Notes: generated by a model not told the origin, from the letters alone. A stretch of DNA of 64,000 nt from Pedobacter sp. MC2016-24 (GCF_015223055.1 NZ_JADFBX010000013.1:62001-126000), one strand, 5' to 3'; shown: positions 18,049 through 27,012, counted from the first letter of the stretch. Program-made: numbers and translations.

Positions 18049-18996
18049 ATGAAACGTTGTTTTATTATTGTAAACCTTTTTTTATGCTTGCTGCTCTGCA
18101 CGTCCTGGGGTTTCTTTGCCCATATGCGCATCAATAAACTGGCTGTTTTTACACTCCCTGCAGGCATAAACCGATTTTATAAGTCCAACATCAGGTACAT
18201 CAGTGATCACGCAGTAGACCCCGACAAAAGGCGCTATGCCGACACCGCAGAAGCAGCCAGACATTACCTGGATGTAGAATGCTACGAAAACCATATCGAC
18301 AGTATTCCACGCAAATGGAATGATGCCGTAGCACGTTATGGATTAAAGAAACTCAACGACAACGGCATTTTACCCTGGCAAATTCAAAAAAGTTATTACA
18401 AACTGGTGAAGGCCTTCCAAACCAGGGATTCTTTGAAAATCATGATTTACTCGGCATACCTGGGCCATTACATTGCCGATGCACATGTACCCCTGCATAC
18501 CACGCAAAACCACAACGGTCAGCTGAGCAACCAAATCGGGATCCACGCATTTTGGGAAAGCCGGCTACCCGAGTTATTTGCTAAAAACTACAATTATGTA
18601 GTTGGAAGTGCCCGATATATCGACAATCCCTTAAAGGAAGCCTGGAAAATCATCAGCCATACCCACAAACAAGTAGATACGGTATTGAAATTCGAAGCAG
18701 CGCTAGCGAAGCGCTTCCCGGCTTATCGAAAATTCAGCTTTTCAAAACGCAACAACCAAATTGTCAGACAGTATGCGGAAGCGTATGCCAGAGCTTACCA
18801 CGACGAAATGGACCACATGGTAGAACGCCAGATGCGTGCAGCGATCTTATATACTGGATGCTACTGGTATTCGGCATGGGTTGACGCCGGTCAACCCAGC
18901 CTTGAAAATCTGGTTAAAAGAGAAACTGAGGATGATGATCAGCAAGCCATAGAAAAGGCTTACCAAAAAGGAAACATCCTTGGCCGCGAAAATTAA
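18049..18996 (+). CDS. Zinc-dependent phospholipase C/S1-P1 nuclease-like protein
   Basis: Secreted protein of 315 residues in the zinc-dependent phospholipase C fold, shared with S1/P1 nucleases. The signal peptide runs to about residue 20; the mature protein would begin with W-G-F-F-A-H, giving the N-terminal Trp and first His ligands. Further zinc-type motifs are D-H-A-V-D-P-D, H-Y-L-D, H-Y-I-A-D-A-H-V-P-L-H and G-I-H-A-F-W-E, the last being the classic third cluster. The substrate (phospholipid or nucleic acid) cannot be told. Its stop overlaps the convergent DedA gene by 4 bp. Confidence 0.85.
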   Translation: MKRCFIIVNLFLCLLLCTSWGFFAHMRINKLAVFTLPAGINRFYKSNIRYISDHAVDPDKRRYADTAEAARHYLDVECYENHIDSIPRKWNDAVARYGLKKLNDNGILPWQIQKSYYKLVKAFQTRDSLKIMIYSAYLGHYIADAHVPLHTTQNHNGQLSNQIGIHAFWESRLPELFAKNYNYVVGSARYIDNPLKEAWKIISHTHKQVDTVLKFEAALAKRFPAYRKFSFSKRNNQIVRQYAEAYARAYHDEMDHMVERQMRAAILYTGCYWYSAWVDAGQPSLENLVKRETEDDDQQAIEKAYQKGNILGREN

Positions 18997-19682
18997 GCTT
19001 TGTTTTCTTCTTCAGCGATCACTTCAGTAGCCACCACTGGTTTCTTTTTAAATTTCGAACGAAGCGCGGCGAAGATCGCAGGGAAAAAAGTAACCACAGC
19101 AATCACGATGATCACAACATCAAAGTTCTTTTTAACTACCGGAATTTGTCCCAGTAAATAACCTGCCATTAACAAACTGGCAATCCAGGCTACCCCACCA
19201 ACAACGTTAAAGAAAGTAAACCTGCCAAAAGGCATTTTGGCTACTCCGGCTACAAAAGGTGCAATGGTTCTGAAAATAGGTAAGAAACGGCTAAAAATAA
19301 TCGCTTTTCCGCCATGCTTTTCAAAAAACATGTGCGACTGGTTGTAATATTCCAATTTTAGGATTTTATTGCTCTCCTTGAATACCTTAACGCCAAAATA
19401 AGTACCCAATTTGTAATTCAATGAGTTACCGGCAATTGCGGCTACGATTAACAAAACCAGCATTACCCAAATGCTCAATCCGGTATTACCGCCGGCAATC
19501 AGGGTTCCCATAGCAAACAACAACGAGTCGCCTGGCAAAAACGGGGTAACCACAAAACCTGTCTCGGCAAAAATGATTAAGAACAAAATGGCGTAAGTCC
19601 AATTTTGATAATCTCTGATGATCTCTTCCAGGTGCTTGTCAATGTGCAGGAGGAAGTCTATTAAAAAAGTGAAAAATTCCAA
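18993..19682 (-). CDS. DedA family (VTT domain) membrane protein
   Basis: Integral membrane protein of 229 residues from the DedA/VTT superfamily, whose members are implicated in lipid flipping and envelope maintenance. It has the family signature E-T-G-F-V-V-T-P-F-L-P-G-D-S-L-L and a later F-S-R-F-L-P-I-F-R-T segment with conserved arginines. Translation probably begins at TTG (19682), since no ATG lies in frame upstream before a stop and the next methionine is inside the conserved motif. The C-terminus is lysine/glutamate-rich. Confidence 0.88.
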   Translation of the reverse strand: MEFFTFLIDFLLHIDKHLEEIIRDYQNWTYAILFLIIFAETGFVVTPFLPGDSLLFAMGTLIAGGNTGLSIWVMLVLLIVAAIAGNSLNYKLGTYFGVKVFKESNKILKLEYYNQSHMFFEKHGGKAIIFSRFLPIFRTIAPFVAGVAKMPFGRFTFFNVVGGVAWIASLLMAGYLLGQIPVVKKNFDVVIIVIAVVTFFPAIFAALRSKFKKKPVVATEVIAEEENKA

Positions 19683-19706
19683 GTTTTGTAGATTAAGCCC
19701 AAAATT

Positions 19707-19738
19707 AAAAATACCATGGCAATAACCATGATATTTTT
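19707..19738 (-). terminator. Terminator of the DUF4397 lipoprotein gene
   Basis: Arms 19707-19719 and 19726-19738 pair over 13 bp with one G-U pair and a six-base loop. On the minus strand it ends in a T-rich stretch. It lies 33 bp after the DUF4397 stop and 25 bp before the DedA start. Confidence 0.65.
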
Positions 19739-19770
19739 AACATAGATGTGTAATTATTAGATGCTATTGA

Positions 19771-20463
19771 CTAATTCTGTAAAATCACGTGTCCGGTTAA
19801 ATTGGCAGCAGAACTTCCATCAACCCAAATGGTATAGTTTTTACCTGCAACAATCCCAGGATCAAAAGTAGGCGCATCAGTAACACCAGGTGATGCAAAC
19901 GTAAATTTGGTTCCCGGATCAACCGATTGATAGATGGCATTGGTCAAATCACCATAGGCAAGCGAAGGGATAAAAGCTGATGTCTGGCCGGTTGAAGAAA
20001 CTGCAGTCACTGCGATGGTGTTGCTACCGCCAAAACTATTGATATTTAAAAACCTTACTTTGGCTTTATTTACCGCAGGTGATGACATGTCATCGCCAAC
20101 AACAAAGGCACCAATTGCTGAAGAGTTTTTGCTTTGATAGTTGAACACAGTGATATTGATACCCAATGGGATATTGTAGGCTTCAGTTTGTGCCTTTACA
20201 ACGGTAGTACCAGCATCATAAAACTTAAATACGGTATTTCCAGAAGTCATTGTGAAATATTCTGAGGCATTACCATAGGCAACACTTGTTGTATTTTTCT
20301 TTGTATCATTGATGTAAAGATCTTGTGCAGCAGAGCCTTGAAGTGTATTCACATATCTAACCCTAAGGTCTCCAACTGGATCAGGTACCGGATCACTCTT
20401 TTTGCTACAAGCAGCAAACAACAATACCAAACTTGAACAAACCAATAAAAACGACTTTTTCAT
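19771..20463 (-). CDS. DUF4397 domain lipoprotein
   Basis: Secreted lipoprotein of 230 residues. The signal ends in the lipobox L-F-A-A-C, followed by a short S-K-K-S-D-P-V-P linker. Two repeated beta-rich units each open with R-V-R-Y-V-N or K-V-R-F-L-N, as in DUF4397, a family found on cell surfaces in Bacteroidota with unknown role. ATG at 20463 is preferred to one two codons upstream because it starts the charged signal M-K-K-S. It has its own terminator and is monocistronic. Confidence 0.85.
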   Translation of the reverse strand: MKKSFLLVCSSLVLLFAACSKKSDPVPDPVGDLRVRYVNTLQGSAAQDLYINDTKKNTTSVAYGNASEYFTMTSGNTVFKFYDAGTTVVKAQTEAYNIPLGINITVFNYQSKNSSAIGAFVVGDDMSSPAVNKAKVRFLNINSFGGSNTIAVTAVSSTGQTSAFIPSLAYGDLTNAIYQSVDPGTKFTFASPGVTDAPTFDPGIVAGKNYTIWVDGSSAANLTGHVILQN

Positions 20464-20488
20464 ATGCATATTTTTTTAATTGAATCCT

Positions 20489-20525
20489 AAAGAAAAGGCC
20501 TGGTCAAAAACCAAGCCATTTCTTT
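20489..20525 (-). terminator. Possible terminator of dnaN
   Basis: Arms 20489-20504 and 20510-20525 pair at 14 of 16 positions plus a G-U pair, with a five-base loop. The position, 17 bp after the dnaN stop, fits. The following T-run on the minus strand is weak. Confidence 0.5.
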
Positions 20526-20541
20526 ATTTATAATGTTATAA

Positions 20542-21666
20542 TTAATTGTAATTGTTTAACATAACTGGCATTACCAACATCAGTACGTCTTCGTTTTCGT
20601 CATTGGTTTGCGGAATCAACAGACCTGCACGGTTTGGTGTAGAAAGCTCTAAAGTTACTTCTTCACCACTCAGGTTACTCAACATCTCGATCAGGAAACG
20701 TGCATTGAAACCGATTTCCAGATCTTCACCTTCATATTGACAACTTAAACGCTCATGCGCTTCGTTTGCAAAATCCAGATCTTCTGAAGAGATGTTCAAC
20801 TCACTTCCATTGATTTTCAACCGAACCTGGTGTGTGGTTTTATTCGCAAAAATAACTACCCTGCGTAAAGTATTCAGGAATAAAGCGCGGTCGATTACCA
20901 GTTTATTTGGATTGTTGGCAGGAATTACTGCTTCATAATCCGGATAGCGCTCATCGATTAAACGGCAAACCAGGTTAATGTTGTCAAATTTAAAGAAAGC
21001 ACTGGTTGCATTATAGTCCACAGATACATTGACATCTGTTGAAGGTAAAGCTGCTTTCAATAAAGTCAGTGCTTTTTTAGGCAGGATAAACGACGAAGAC
21101 TTGTCAGCTTTGCTGTCCATTCTTCTATACCTTACCAATTTATGTGCGTCTGTAGCTACAAAAGTGATGAACTGCTCAGAAAGTTGACAAAATACGCCTG
21201 TCATTGCCGGACGCAGCTCGTCGCTACTCACTGCAAAAATGGTTTTAGTAATGGCTTCTGTCAATACCGAAGCTGGTAAATTTACAGATGACGCATTTTC
21301 AACAACCGGGATTTTAGGAAAATCATCACCGTTCTCTCCACTCAGCTTGTACTTACCGTCACCAGCACTGATCTCAATCGAGAATGTAGCATCGTCAATA
21401 TTGAAAGAAATTGGCTGATCTGGCAGTGTTTTTAAAGTGTCCAGTAAAATCCTTGCCGGCACAGCAACTTTTCCGCCCTCTTTAGACTCAACGGTCAAAG
21501 ATGTGGTCATGCTGGTCTGTAAATCTGTAGCAGAGATGGTTAAATTTCCATCTTTAATCTCAAACAGGAAATTCTCCAGTATAGGCAAAACAGTACTGCT
21601 GCTTGACGCACCGTTAACTGTTTGCAAATGTTTTAAAAGCGTTGATGTGGATACAATAAATCTCAT
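20542..21666 (-). CDS. dnaN: DNA polymerase III beta sliding clamp
   Basis: Ring-shaped clamp that holds the replicative polymerase on DNA. The 374 residues form three repeated beta-clamp domains; landmarks are L-P-I-L-E-N-F-L-F-E-I near 26-36, R-P-A-M-T-G-V-F near 154 and the C-terminal L-M-L-V-M-P-V-M, which corresponds to the P-M-R-L region of other clamps. It lies away from dnaA here: neighbours are a lipoprotein and gldG, so this is not the classical origin region. Confidence 0.95.
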   Translation of the reverse strand: MRFIVSTSTLLKHLQTVNGASSSSTVLPILENFLFEIKDGNLTISATDLQTSMTTSLTVESKEGGKVAVPARILLDTLKTLPDQPISFNIDDATFSIEISAGDGKYKLSGENGDDFPKIPVVENASSVNLPASVLTEAITKTIFAVSSDELRPAMTGVFCQLSEQFITFVATDAHKLVRYRRMDSKADKSSSFILPKKALTLLKAALPSTDVNVSVDYNATSAFFKFDNINLVCRLIDERYPDYEAVIPANNPNKLVIDRALFLNTLRRVVIFANKTTHQVRLKINGSELNISSEDLDFANEAHERLSCQYEGEDLEIGFNARFLIEMLSNLSGEEVTLELSTPNRAGLLIPQTNDENEDVLMLVMPVMLNNYN

Positions 21667-21700
21667 AGTATGATCTTGTCAGTTCTCAAAAATATAAAAA

Positions 21701-23377
21701 TTACCTCGCATACTTGCGCCTGCGGTAATAATGTTGAAAAATTGCGAATGATATTAACAATAGCAAGGGCAGCCCTACATTGATCAGCTGCCATTGGAAT
21801 TTTTCAGTACGTAAACGTGCCCTATCCAATAACCTGATTTTGACTTCTTTATTGCGCAGGGCGATTAAATTATCATCATTACACAGATAATCAGCTAAAT
21901 TTAGCAATAAGGCTTTATTGCCATAATTTTTTTGGGTGTAACGGTCAAATCCCAATGGAAATACCGAGCCATCCTTAGCACTCACCTGATTTTTAAAAAT
22001 ATCCCCGTCCCCGATTACCACCATTTTAGTGGCTTTACCTGAGGCCGGTAAAGGGTAAGCTTCGGGAATACCCGGCGGCACAGAACGGTTCAAAAACACA
22101 GAGGAAAAGTTTCCTTCCAGCAATACGCCCATCACCTGGGGCCTACTGGCATAGGATCTGGGATCCGGCTGCTCTGCCACCATCTGTAAAGACAGCATTT
22201 TTGGTGTGCTGAAAACCTGATTAAAGGCAGAACTGTGTAAAATTGCCTGTTTATGGATGCCTTTTACACCAATGGTATCTACAGTACTCGCAAACTCACC
22301 TTTAAGTGCATCAATATTTTTCACCAGGTTACTGCTGGTATCCGGAAGCAACAAAGGATAATAAACCCAGGGTGCCAGTTGAATCTGGCCTTGTCCGCCT
22401 CCTGTGGCAACCGGAATCTCCACGCAGTTCGCATCGGCTATCAAATTGTAATTTACCCTTGCACCATACACAAACAGCATGTCATCCAGGTTCAGCTTTC
22501 TGTTAAAAGCCAGTTGCTGTGTTGCACCTTTCAGACTATCGAGCTCTGCGCCAACCTGATCGATACTCCAGATCATCCGGCCACCGTTCATGACAAAGTA
22601 ATTGAGCTTATATTTCTGTGCTTCAGTAAATTCCTTTTGAGGTTTGGCTATCACCAGCAGCTTCAATTTATCAAGGCCGTTGCGGTCAATCTGATCCAGA
22701 TTTACCCTGCCTACCTCATAACTGTCTGATAAACTCTTGATCGCATCACTTAGATATGGATCAGCCAACTCTCCGTTCCCCTCGGTAAAACCGATCCTTA
22801 AGCTTTTTCCGGCTAAAACCTTTTGTATCCCCGAAGTAAAGACATACTCCAGATTTTGAATCGAATTGTTGATGTTCTGTTCATAACTACCACCAGCATC
22901 CAGGTTCTGTAATAATTTAACCGGGAGTTGTCGACCATCGGCCGTAATCATAGCCATCGGAAAAATGGTCTTTTGTGCAAAACCATTGTCGTTTTTAATA
23001 TTTAAAGTGGTGGCTTCTATACCTACCTGATACAGGTTTTGAATGGCCGTATCCTGTTCTGCCAAAGATAATCCAGCAATCGGATCTGCAAATACCACCT
23101 GGATATCCGCAGCAGAATAAGCCCGGTAGTCGGCCAGTAAATCCCTGGTCGCATTTCTCAGACGTTTAAAAGGAGCTGGCAAATCGCCATCCAGAAACAC
23201 CGTAATGGTGACCGGCTTTTTTAAACCCTGTAAAATTTCCTTCGACTTAGGATTTAAAGTATACCGCTTTTCCTTTGTAAAATCAATTCGGGTATACACA
23301 TATTGAGCAGCAACATTCAGCAGGATCAATCCGAGTACAAAAACAAGAATGCCTTTCCAGCCTTTCATTTTTACCAT
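21701..23377 (-). CDS. gldG: Gliding-associated ABC transporter component GldG
   Basis: Works with GldA and GldF as an ABC-type system required for gliding in Flavobacterium. The 558-residue protein has one N-terminal membrane segment (about 8-27), an ABC-transport-associated domain (Y-T-L-N-P-K-S-K-E-I-L and V-F-L-D-G-D-L-P) and a C-terminal membrane segment before a basic end. The start overlaps the gldF stop by a few bases; an ATG three codons later (23368) is equally possible. Pedobacter-type bacteria may not visibly glide, so the role may be in surface protein export. Confidence 0.9.
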   Translation of the reverse strand: MVKMKGWKGILVFVLGLILLNVAAQYVYTRIDFTKEKRYTLNPKSKEILQGLKKPVTITVFLDGDLPAPFKRLRNATRDLLADYRAYSAADIQVVFADPIAGLSLAEQDTAIQNLYQVGIEATTLNIKNDNGFAQKTIFPMAMITADGRQLPVKLLQNLDAGGSYEQNINNSIQNLEYVFTSGIQKVLAGKSLRIGFTEGNGELADPYLSDAIKSLSDSYEVGRVNLDQIDRNGLDKLKLLVIAKPQKEFTEAQKYKLNYFVMNGGRMIWSIDQVGAELDSLKGATQQLAFNRKLNLDDMLFVYGARVNYNLIADANCVEIPVATGGGQGQIQLAPWVYYPLLLPDTSSNLVKNIDALKGEFASTVDTIGVKGIHKQAILHSSAFNQVFSTPKMLSLQMVAEQPDPRSYASRPQVMGVLLEGNFSSVFLNRSVPPGIPEAYPLPASGKATKMVVIGDGDIFKNQVSAKDGSVFPLGFDRYTQKNYGNKALLLNLADYLCNDDNLIALRNKEVKIRLLDRARLRTEKFQWQLINVGLPLLLLISFAIFQHYYRRRKYAR

Positions 23378-24108
23378 TTCCGACCTCCGATCAGCAATTT
23401 GGTCAGGCCCAGAAAAACAGCAGAAAAGCTGATGAAATACACCAGGTCGCGCGTATCTAAAACCCCACGTCCGATAGACTGGTAATGTTCATTGACACTT
23501 AAGCCAAGTAATATCCCTTCTGCAAATTGCAAAGCAAATAATTTGCTCAGGGCCTCAAAACCGTTATAACTGATAAAACAGCTAAAAACAGCAATGGCAA
23601 ATGCCACAACCTGATTTTTGGTGATGGCAGAGGCAAATACCCCAATAGCGGCAAAACATGAGCCAAGCAACAGCAAGCCGATGTATGCGCCAGCCACTGC
23701 TCCGCCATCTACGTTTCCCTTGGGAAATCCCAATTGCGCTATGGTATAATAATAAATTAAAGTAGGCAACAGGGCGAACAGTACCAATACCAGGCAGGAA
23801 AAGTATTTGGCCAGCACAATTTGCCAGACCGTAAGAGGCCGTGTAGCCAATAAAATGTAAGTCCCCTCCCGCCTTTCTTCTGCAAAACTACGCATGGTAA
23901 TTGCCGGAATCAGGAACATAAATAAAAATGGCGCCAGACTAAAAAAACCATTCAGCTCGGCATAGCCATATTCCAGCACAGAGGTATCCGGAAATACCCA
24001 AAGCAACAGGCCAAGCGCCAATAAAAAAACACCGATGGTCATGTAAGCCATCAATGAATTCAACAAACTAAATAACTCCCGTTTAAAAACTGCGTACATG
24101 CCCTTCAT
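23371..24108 (-). CDS. gldF: Gliding-associated ABC transporter permease GldF
   Basis: Membrane permease of the GldAFG ABC system. The 245-residue protein has six hydrophobic segments, opens with an amphipathic F-K-R-E-L-F-S-L-L segment and carries M-R-S-F-A-E-E-R-R-E-G-T, typical of ABC-2 permeases, in the cytoplasmic loop. The ATG at 24108 is chosen over an upstream TTG; ATG at 24099 is an alternative. It overlaps gldG. The partner ATPase gldA lies about 2.8 kb away on the same strand. Confidence 0.88.
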   Translation of the reverse strand: MKGMYAVFKRELFSLLNSLMAYMTIGVFLLALGLLLWVFPDTSVLEYGYAELNGFFSLAPFLFMFLIPAITMRSFAEERREGTYILLATRPLTVWQIVLAKYFSCLVLVLFALLPTLIYYYTIAQLGFPKGNVDGGAVAGAYIGLLLLGSCFAAIGVFASAITKNQVVAFAIAVFSCFISYNGFEALSKLFALQFAEGILLGLSVNEHYQSIGRGVLDTRDLVYFISFSAVFLGLTKLLIGGRKW

Positions 24109-24154
24109 TATCGTAAAATGGTACCTCCACAAGAACCGGTAAAGTTATTTTTTT

Positions 24155-24162
24155 CAAAGCTA
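24155..24162 (-). promoter_or_regulatory. Possible -7 box of gldFG
   Basis: Reads TAGCTTTG on the minus strand, matching TAnnTTTG, and gives a leader of about 40 bases. No -33 TTG is seen. Confidence 0.35.
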
Positions 24163-24286
24163 AAATCTTAAATCTTCAGCGATATTATAAAAATTAAAGG
24201 GACTTACCAAACCGGTATCCGGACTTATTACACATACCTTCACTATAGAAACAGGCTAAAGCCGATTAATTTGACTAATATTGTCG

Positions 24287-24961
24287 ATGATTAATAAACA
24301 GACCTTAACTAAAGTACAGGCGGACTTTATAAAGAAACACAAAATCTCTGACGATTTATTGATAGATGCCCAGGGTAATGTGTTCTCTGAAGACTTACAA
24401 AATGAGATGTATGCGCATCAAAAATCCATAGCATATAACGTTACAGGTTGCCCTGAAAATGATAATCATAGTTTTCAAACCATAGATGGATATTGCCCGG
24501 AATGCGATTTGACAAAACTGGCAGTTGCCCTGATCGAAAACAAAACCGGTTACATGTACATCTCTGGATCTATTAAAGGAAACCTGATCCAGGTTGGATC
24601 TGCAGTTGAAGCAAAAGACAAAATTAAAACCATCAACAGCTTTAGCGCAAAATATGCAGGTTTCGACGATTGGGAGCTTTTGTTCTATGCAAAAACAGAA
24701 ACCCTGGGTAAGGCTGAGCGTTTAACCCATCAGAAATTAAGCGACTATAAAGCTGTTCATGTACAGGAAAAAGCCACCAAATTAAAAAATGGCATTGAAA
24801 TTTACAGATGTTCCTACAATAAAGCCAAACTGGCCATGAGCGAACTTTTGGATGCGGAGCAATTCGAATTCACGCAAATCAATGAAAAAAGACATTTCAC
24901 ACCAGACTATCAGTTCAAAAACCTGATTTCTAAATCTGAACCCAGGTCAGTACCGATGTAA
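24287..24961 (+). CDS. Hypothetical protein with degenerate GIY-YIG-like domain
   Basis: A 224-residue protein. Residues about 53-75 contain a small cysteine/histidine cluster (G-C-P-E-N-D-N-H then C-P-E-C-D) that could bind zinc. The region after it (T-G-Y-M-Y-I, then Q-V-G, A-E-R-L-T-H-Q-K-L-S-D-Y and G-I-E-I-Y-R-C) follows the layout of T5orf172/MUG113 GIY-YIG nuclease relatives. The second catalytic tyrosine and the arginine are not at the expected places, so nuclease activity is doubtful. ATG at 24287 is preferred over TTG two codons upstream. It stands alone between gld genes. Confidence 0.65.
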   Translation: MINKQTLTKVQADFIKKHKISDDLLIDAQGNVFSEDLQNEMYAHQKSIAYNVTGCPENDNHSFQTIDGYCPECDLTKLAVALIENKTGYMYISGSIKGNLIQVGSAVEAKDKIKTINSFSAKYAGFDDWELLFYAKTETLGKAERLTHQKLSDYKAVHVQEKATKLKNGIEIYRCSYNKAKLAMSELLDAEQFEFTQINEKRHFTPDYQFKNLISKSEPRSVPM

Positions 24962-24973
24962 TGGACAGGTCAA

Positions 24974-25012
24974 AGCTGTATCATTGATCACCTATACATT
25001 AATGATACAGCT
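24974..25012. repeat. Inverted repeat after the GIY-YIG-like gene
   Basis: Perfect 12-bp arms at 24974-24985 and 25001-25012 enclose a 15-base loop. There is no T-run on either side, so a normal intrinsic terminator is not clear; it may stabilise the mRNA end. Confidence 0.6.
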
Positions 25013-25122
25013 ACGATACAATCCTTTCATTATCTGGCTTTAAGCCCCTTATTTCAAAATAATCCTTTCTGTATTTGGCTTTTTCCTTAATTTCGGCCAA
25101 TAATCAATAACAGCCAAATTCA

Positions 25123-25470
25123 ATGAGACCAGCTTTTAACTGCCTGTATTACCTGGAAGATGGTAAAACTTGCATCGTAGAAATAAAACGTACCGATCTG
25201 ACAGCGGATGCAGATATTTCAGAAGTTTTCAGGTGGCTGATGGTTGATGTGCAGTCGGCCAAAGTATCGGGGCTCGACTTTCGTTCTCTCGATCGGTCAG
25301 ACAATGTAGAAGAACGCTTCTTTGACCAGGGATACCTGAAATTCAATCCGGAACAAGGTACTTTCATAGAAAAGTTCAATTCCGCACAGCACCAACTGGA
25401 AAACAAAACCAAAACTGAATTACCTTCAAATATCAGGACTGCCATAGCGCATTTTTTACTGGCAAGTTGA
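25123..25470 (+). CDS. Hypothetical protein
   Basis: A 115-residue soluble protein, not recognised. The N-terminal half reads like a small mixed alpha/beta fold (C-I-V-E-I-K-R-T strand, then a helix D-I-S-E-V-F-R-W-L); the C-terminus is helical and charged. No signal peptide, membrane segment or metal motif is visible. ATG follows 161 bp of intergenic sequence that holds an inverted repeat. It converges on an outer membrane protein gene and shares a bidirectional terminator with it. Confidence 0.65.
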   Translation: MRPAFNCLYYLEDGKTCIVEIKRTDLTADADISEVFRWLMVDVQSAKVSGLDFRSLDRSDNVEERFFDQGYLKFNPEQGTFIEKFNSAQHQLENKTKTELPSNIRTAIAHFLLAS

Positions 25471-25492
25471 GCAGGCAAGTCGTGTAAAAAGC

Positions 25493-25524
25493 AAAAAGGC
25501 ATATCCATCGGATATGCCTTTTTT
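25493..25524. terminator. Bidirectional terminator
   Basis: Perfect arms 25493-25506 and 25510-25523 with a three-base loop, A-run on the left and T-run on the right. It serves the convergent genes at 25123 (plus) and 25552 (minus). Confidence 0.9.
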
Positions 25525-25551
25525 ATGTTAAGCAATCGGCTTATTGTATGA

Positions 25552-26064
25552 CTACAAGCCAAAGTTAAATGCAGCTCTTAAACCGATGAATCCATTGGTT
25601 CCACCGCTGTAAGACCAACCTTCGTAACGCGCACCGATTTCGATACCGCCTGTATCAGAAACTGGAAATTCTACACCTACACCTGGAGCATACGCGAAAC
25701 CTGTTTTACCATTTTTCTCTGTACTGATGGAAGCACCTACTTCACCAGCTGCGAAGAAATTCTCACCGAAGTAATATCTTGCACCAGCTTTTACCGGGAT
25801 AGAACCAGAGTTAACCTTAACACCTAAAACTTCTTTGCTCTGAAAGTTAATATATCCAGCACTACCTGTTACCAGCAAATTCGCTGCAACCGGATGTTGA
25901 TACTGCAAGGAACCACCATAACCTAAATTCATGACATCGCCAAAATCACCCATAGGAAAAGCAAATTCAGCACCAAGGCTTAATTTAGGGCTTTTAGTTT
26001 GTGCATTTACGCTAGAAAACGCAAATAAACCTGCAACTGCTGTTAGTAAAAATAATTTTTTCAT
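25552..26064 (-). CDS. Outer membrane beta-barrel protein (porin family)
   Basis: A 170-residue protein with a signal peptide (residues 1-21, ending V-N-A-Q) and alternating hydrophobic strands rich in glycine and aromatics, ending F-N-F-G-L, as expected for an eight-stranded barrel in the outer membrane. Conserved landmarks are L-G-A-E-F-A-F-P and G-A-R-Y-Y-F-G. Function is unknown. Monocistronic, with a shared terminator. Confidence 0.82.
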   Translation of the reverse strand: MKKLFLLTAVAGLFAFSSVNAQTKSPKLSLGAEFAFPMGDFGDVMNLGYGGSLQYQHPVAANLLVTGSAGYINFQSKEVLGVKVNSGSIPVKAGARYYFGENFFAAGEVGASISTEKNGKTGFAYAPGVGVEFPVSDTGGIEIGARYEGWSYSGGTNGFIGLRAAFNFGL

Positions 26065-26222
26065 GTGTTTAAAAGATAAAATTTGTTATAATTTATCCCT
26101 TTGATGCAAAAACTCGGCCATAGTTACAAAACCTGTTATTTTTTTTTACAACAGTTTCATCTTAAGAAGCTAAAGAACGTTTCATTGGTCCTCAGTAATA
26201 AATATGGGGCTATTTGATCTGA

Positions 26223-26930
26223 TCAGGCTGTCAGTTTCTTAAAAATCTCCTCCAGAGAAGCATTGCCGTGTAAATGCTTGAGTTCGGCAATCGGATGATT
26301 CGCTACAACTGCACCTTTATTGATGATAATTACGTCATCGCAGAGCGCCTCTACTTCCTGCATGATGTGTGTAGACAGGATGACTGTTTTATCTTTGCCC
26401 AGGCTTTTGATCAGGTCCCTGATTTCTGCAAGCTGGTTTGGATCCAATCCTGAGGTAGGCTCATCAAGAATTAAAACTTCCGGGTTGTGGATAATGGCCT
26501 GCGCTAAACCTACCCTTTGTTTGTAACCTTTGGAAAGCATGCCGATTTTCTTGTGTTGCTCAGTCTCCAGCCCTACCGCTGCTATCGTTTCCACAACACG
26601 TGACTTCACGTCTTTTAATCCGTAAGTATGGCCTACAAACAACAAAAACTCCTGTACATACATATCTGTATATAAAGGGGTATTTTCCGGAAGATAACCC
26701 ATCAAACGTTTGATCTCCAGATTTTGTAATTGCGTATCAAAACCACACAAACTGGCCGTTCCCGAACTTGGCTCAAGATACCCGGTCAACATCCGCATGG
26801 TGGTTGATTTCCCGGCACCATTCGGGCCTAAAAATCCAAGTATCCGTCCAGGCTTCGCCTCAAAACTAATCCCGTCAACAGCTTTTTGTGTTCCAAAATA
26901 TTTTGTCAATTCCGTTACCCTGATGCTCAA
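26223..26930 (-). CDS. gldA: Gliding-associated ABC transporter ATPase GldA
   Basis: ATP-binding subunit of the GldAFG transporter. The 235 residues contain Walker A G-P-N-G-A-G-K-S-T near 35-43, the signature L-S-K-G-Y-K-Q-R-V-G, Walker B V-L-I-L-D-E-P-T-S-G-L-D and the H-loop S-T-H. M-G-Y-L-P-E-N-T-P-L-Y after the Q-loop is characteristic of the GldA/NatA-like group. The start is TTG at 26930: an in-frame stop lies a few codons upstream and the next ATG is inside the conserved domain. It is separated from gldFG by three unrelated genes. Confidence 0.88.
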   Translation of the reverse strand: MSIRVTELTKYFGTQKAVDGISFEAKPGRILGFLGPNGAGKSTTMRMLTGYLEPSSGTASLCGFDTQLQNLEIKRLMGYLPENTPLYTDMYVQEFLLFVGHTYGLKDVKSRVVETIAAVGLETEQHKKIGMLSKGYKQRVGLAQAIIHNPEVLILDEPTSGLDPNQLAEIRDLIKSLGKDKTVILSTHIMQEVEALCDDVIIINKGAVVANHPIAELKHLHGNASLEEIFKKLTA

Positions 26931-26997
26931 TTTGTTCTGTTTATCTAGTTAAAATTCTAATCGTCAAAAGTAGCAAAAGTTTATGGCCTAAATCTTA

Positions 26998-27005
26998 TAT
27001 ATTTG
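26998..27005 (+). promoter_or_regulatory. TAnnTTTG box directly upstream of glyS
   Basis: TATATTTG ends 8 bp before the start codon. As a -7 box it would predict an almost leaderless transcript. No -33 TTG is present. Confidence 0.35.
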
Positions 27006-27012
27006 CATCATT

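Noticed and set aside
20542-21666. dnaN as a marker of the replication origin
   Set aside because: No dnaA, recF, gyrB or DnaA-box cluster is near it, so an origin is not supported.
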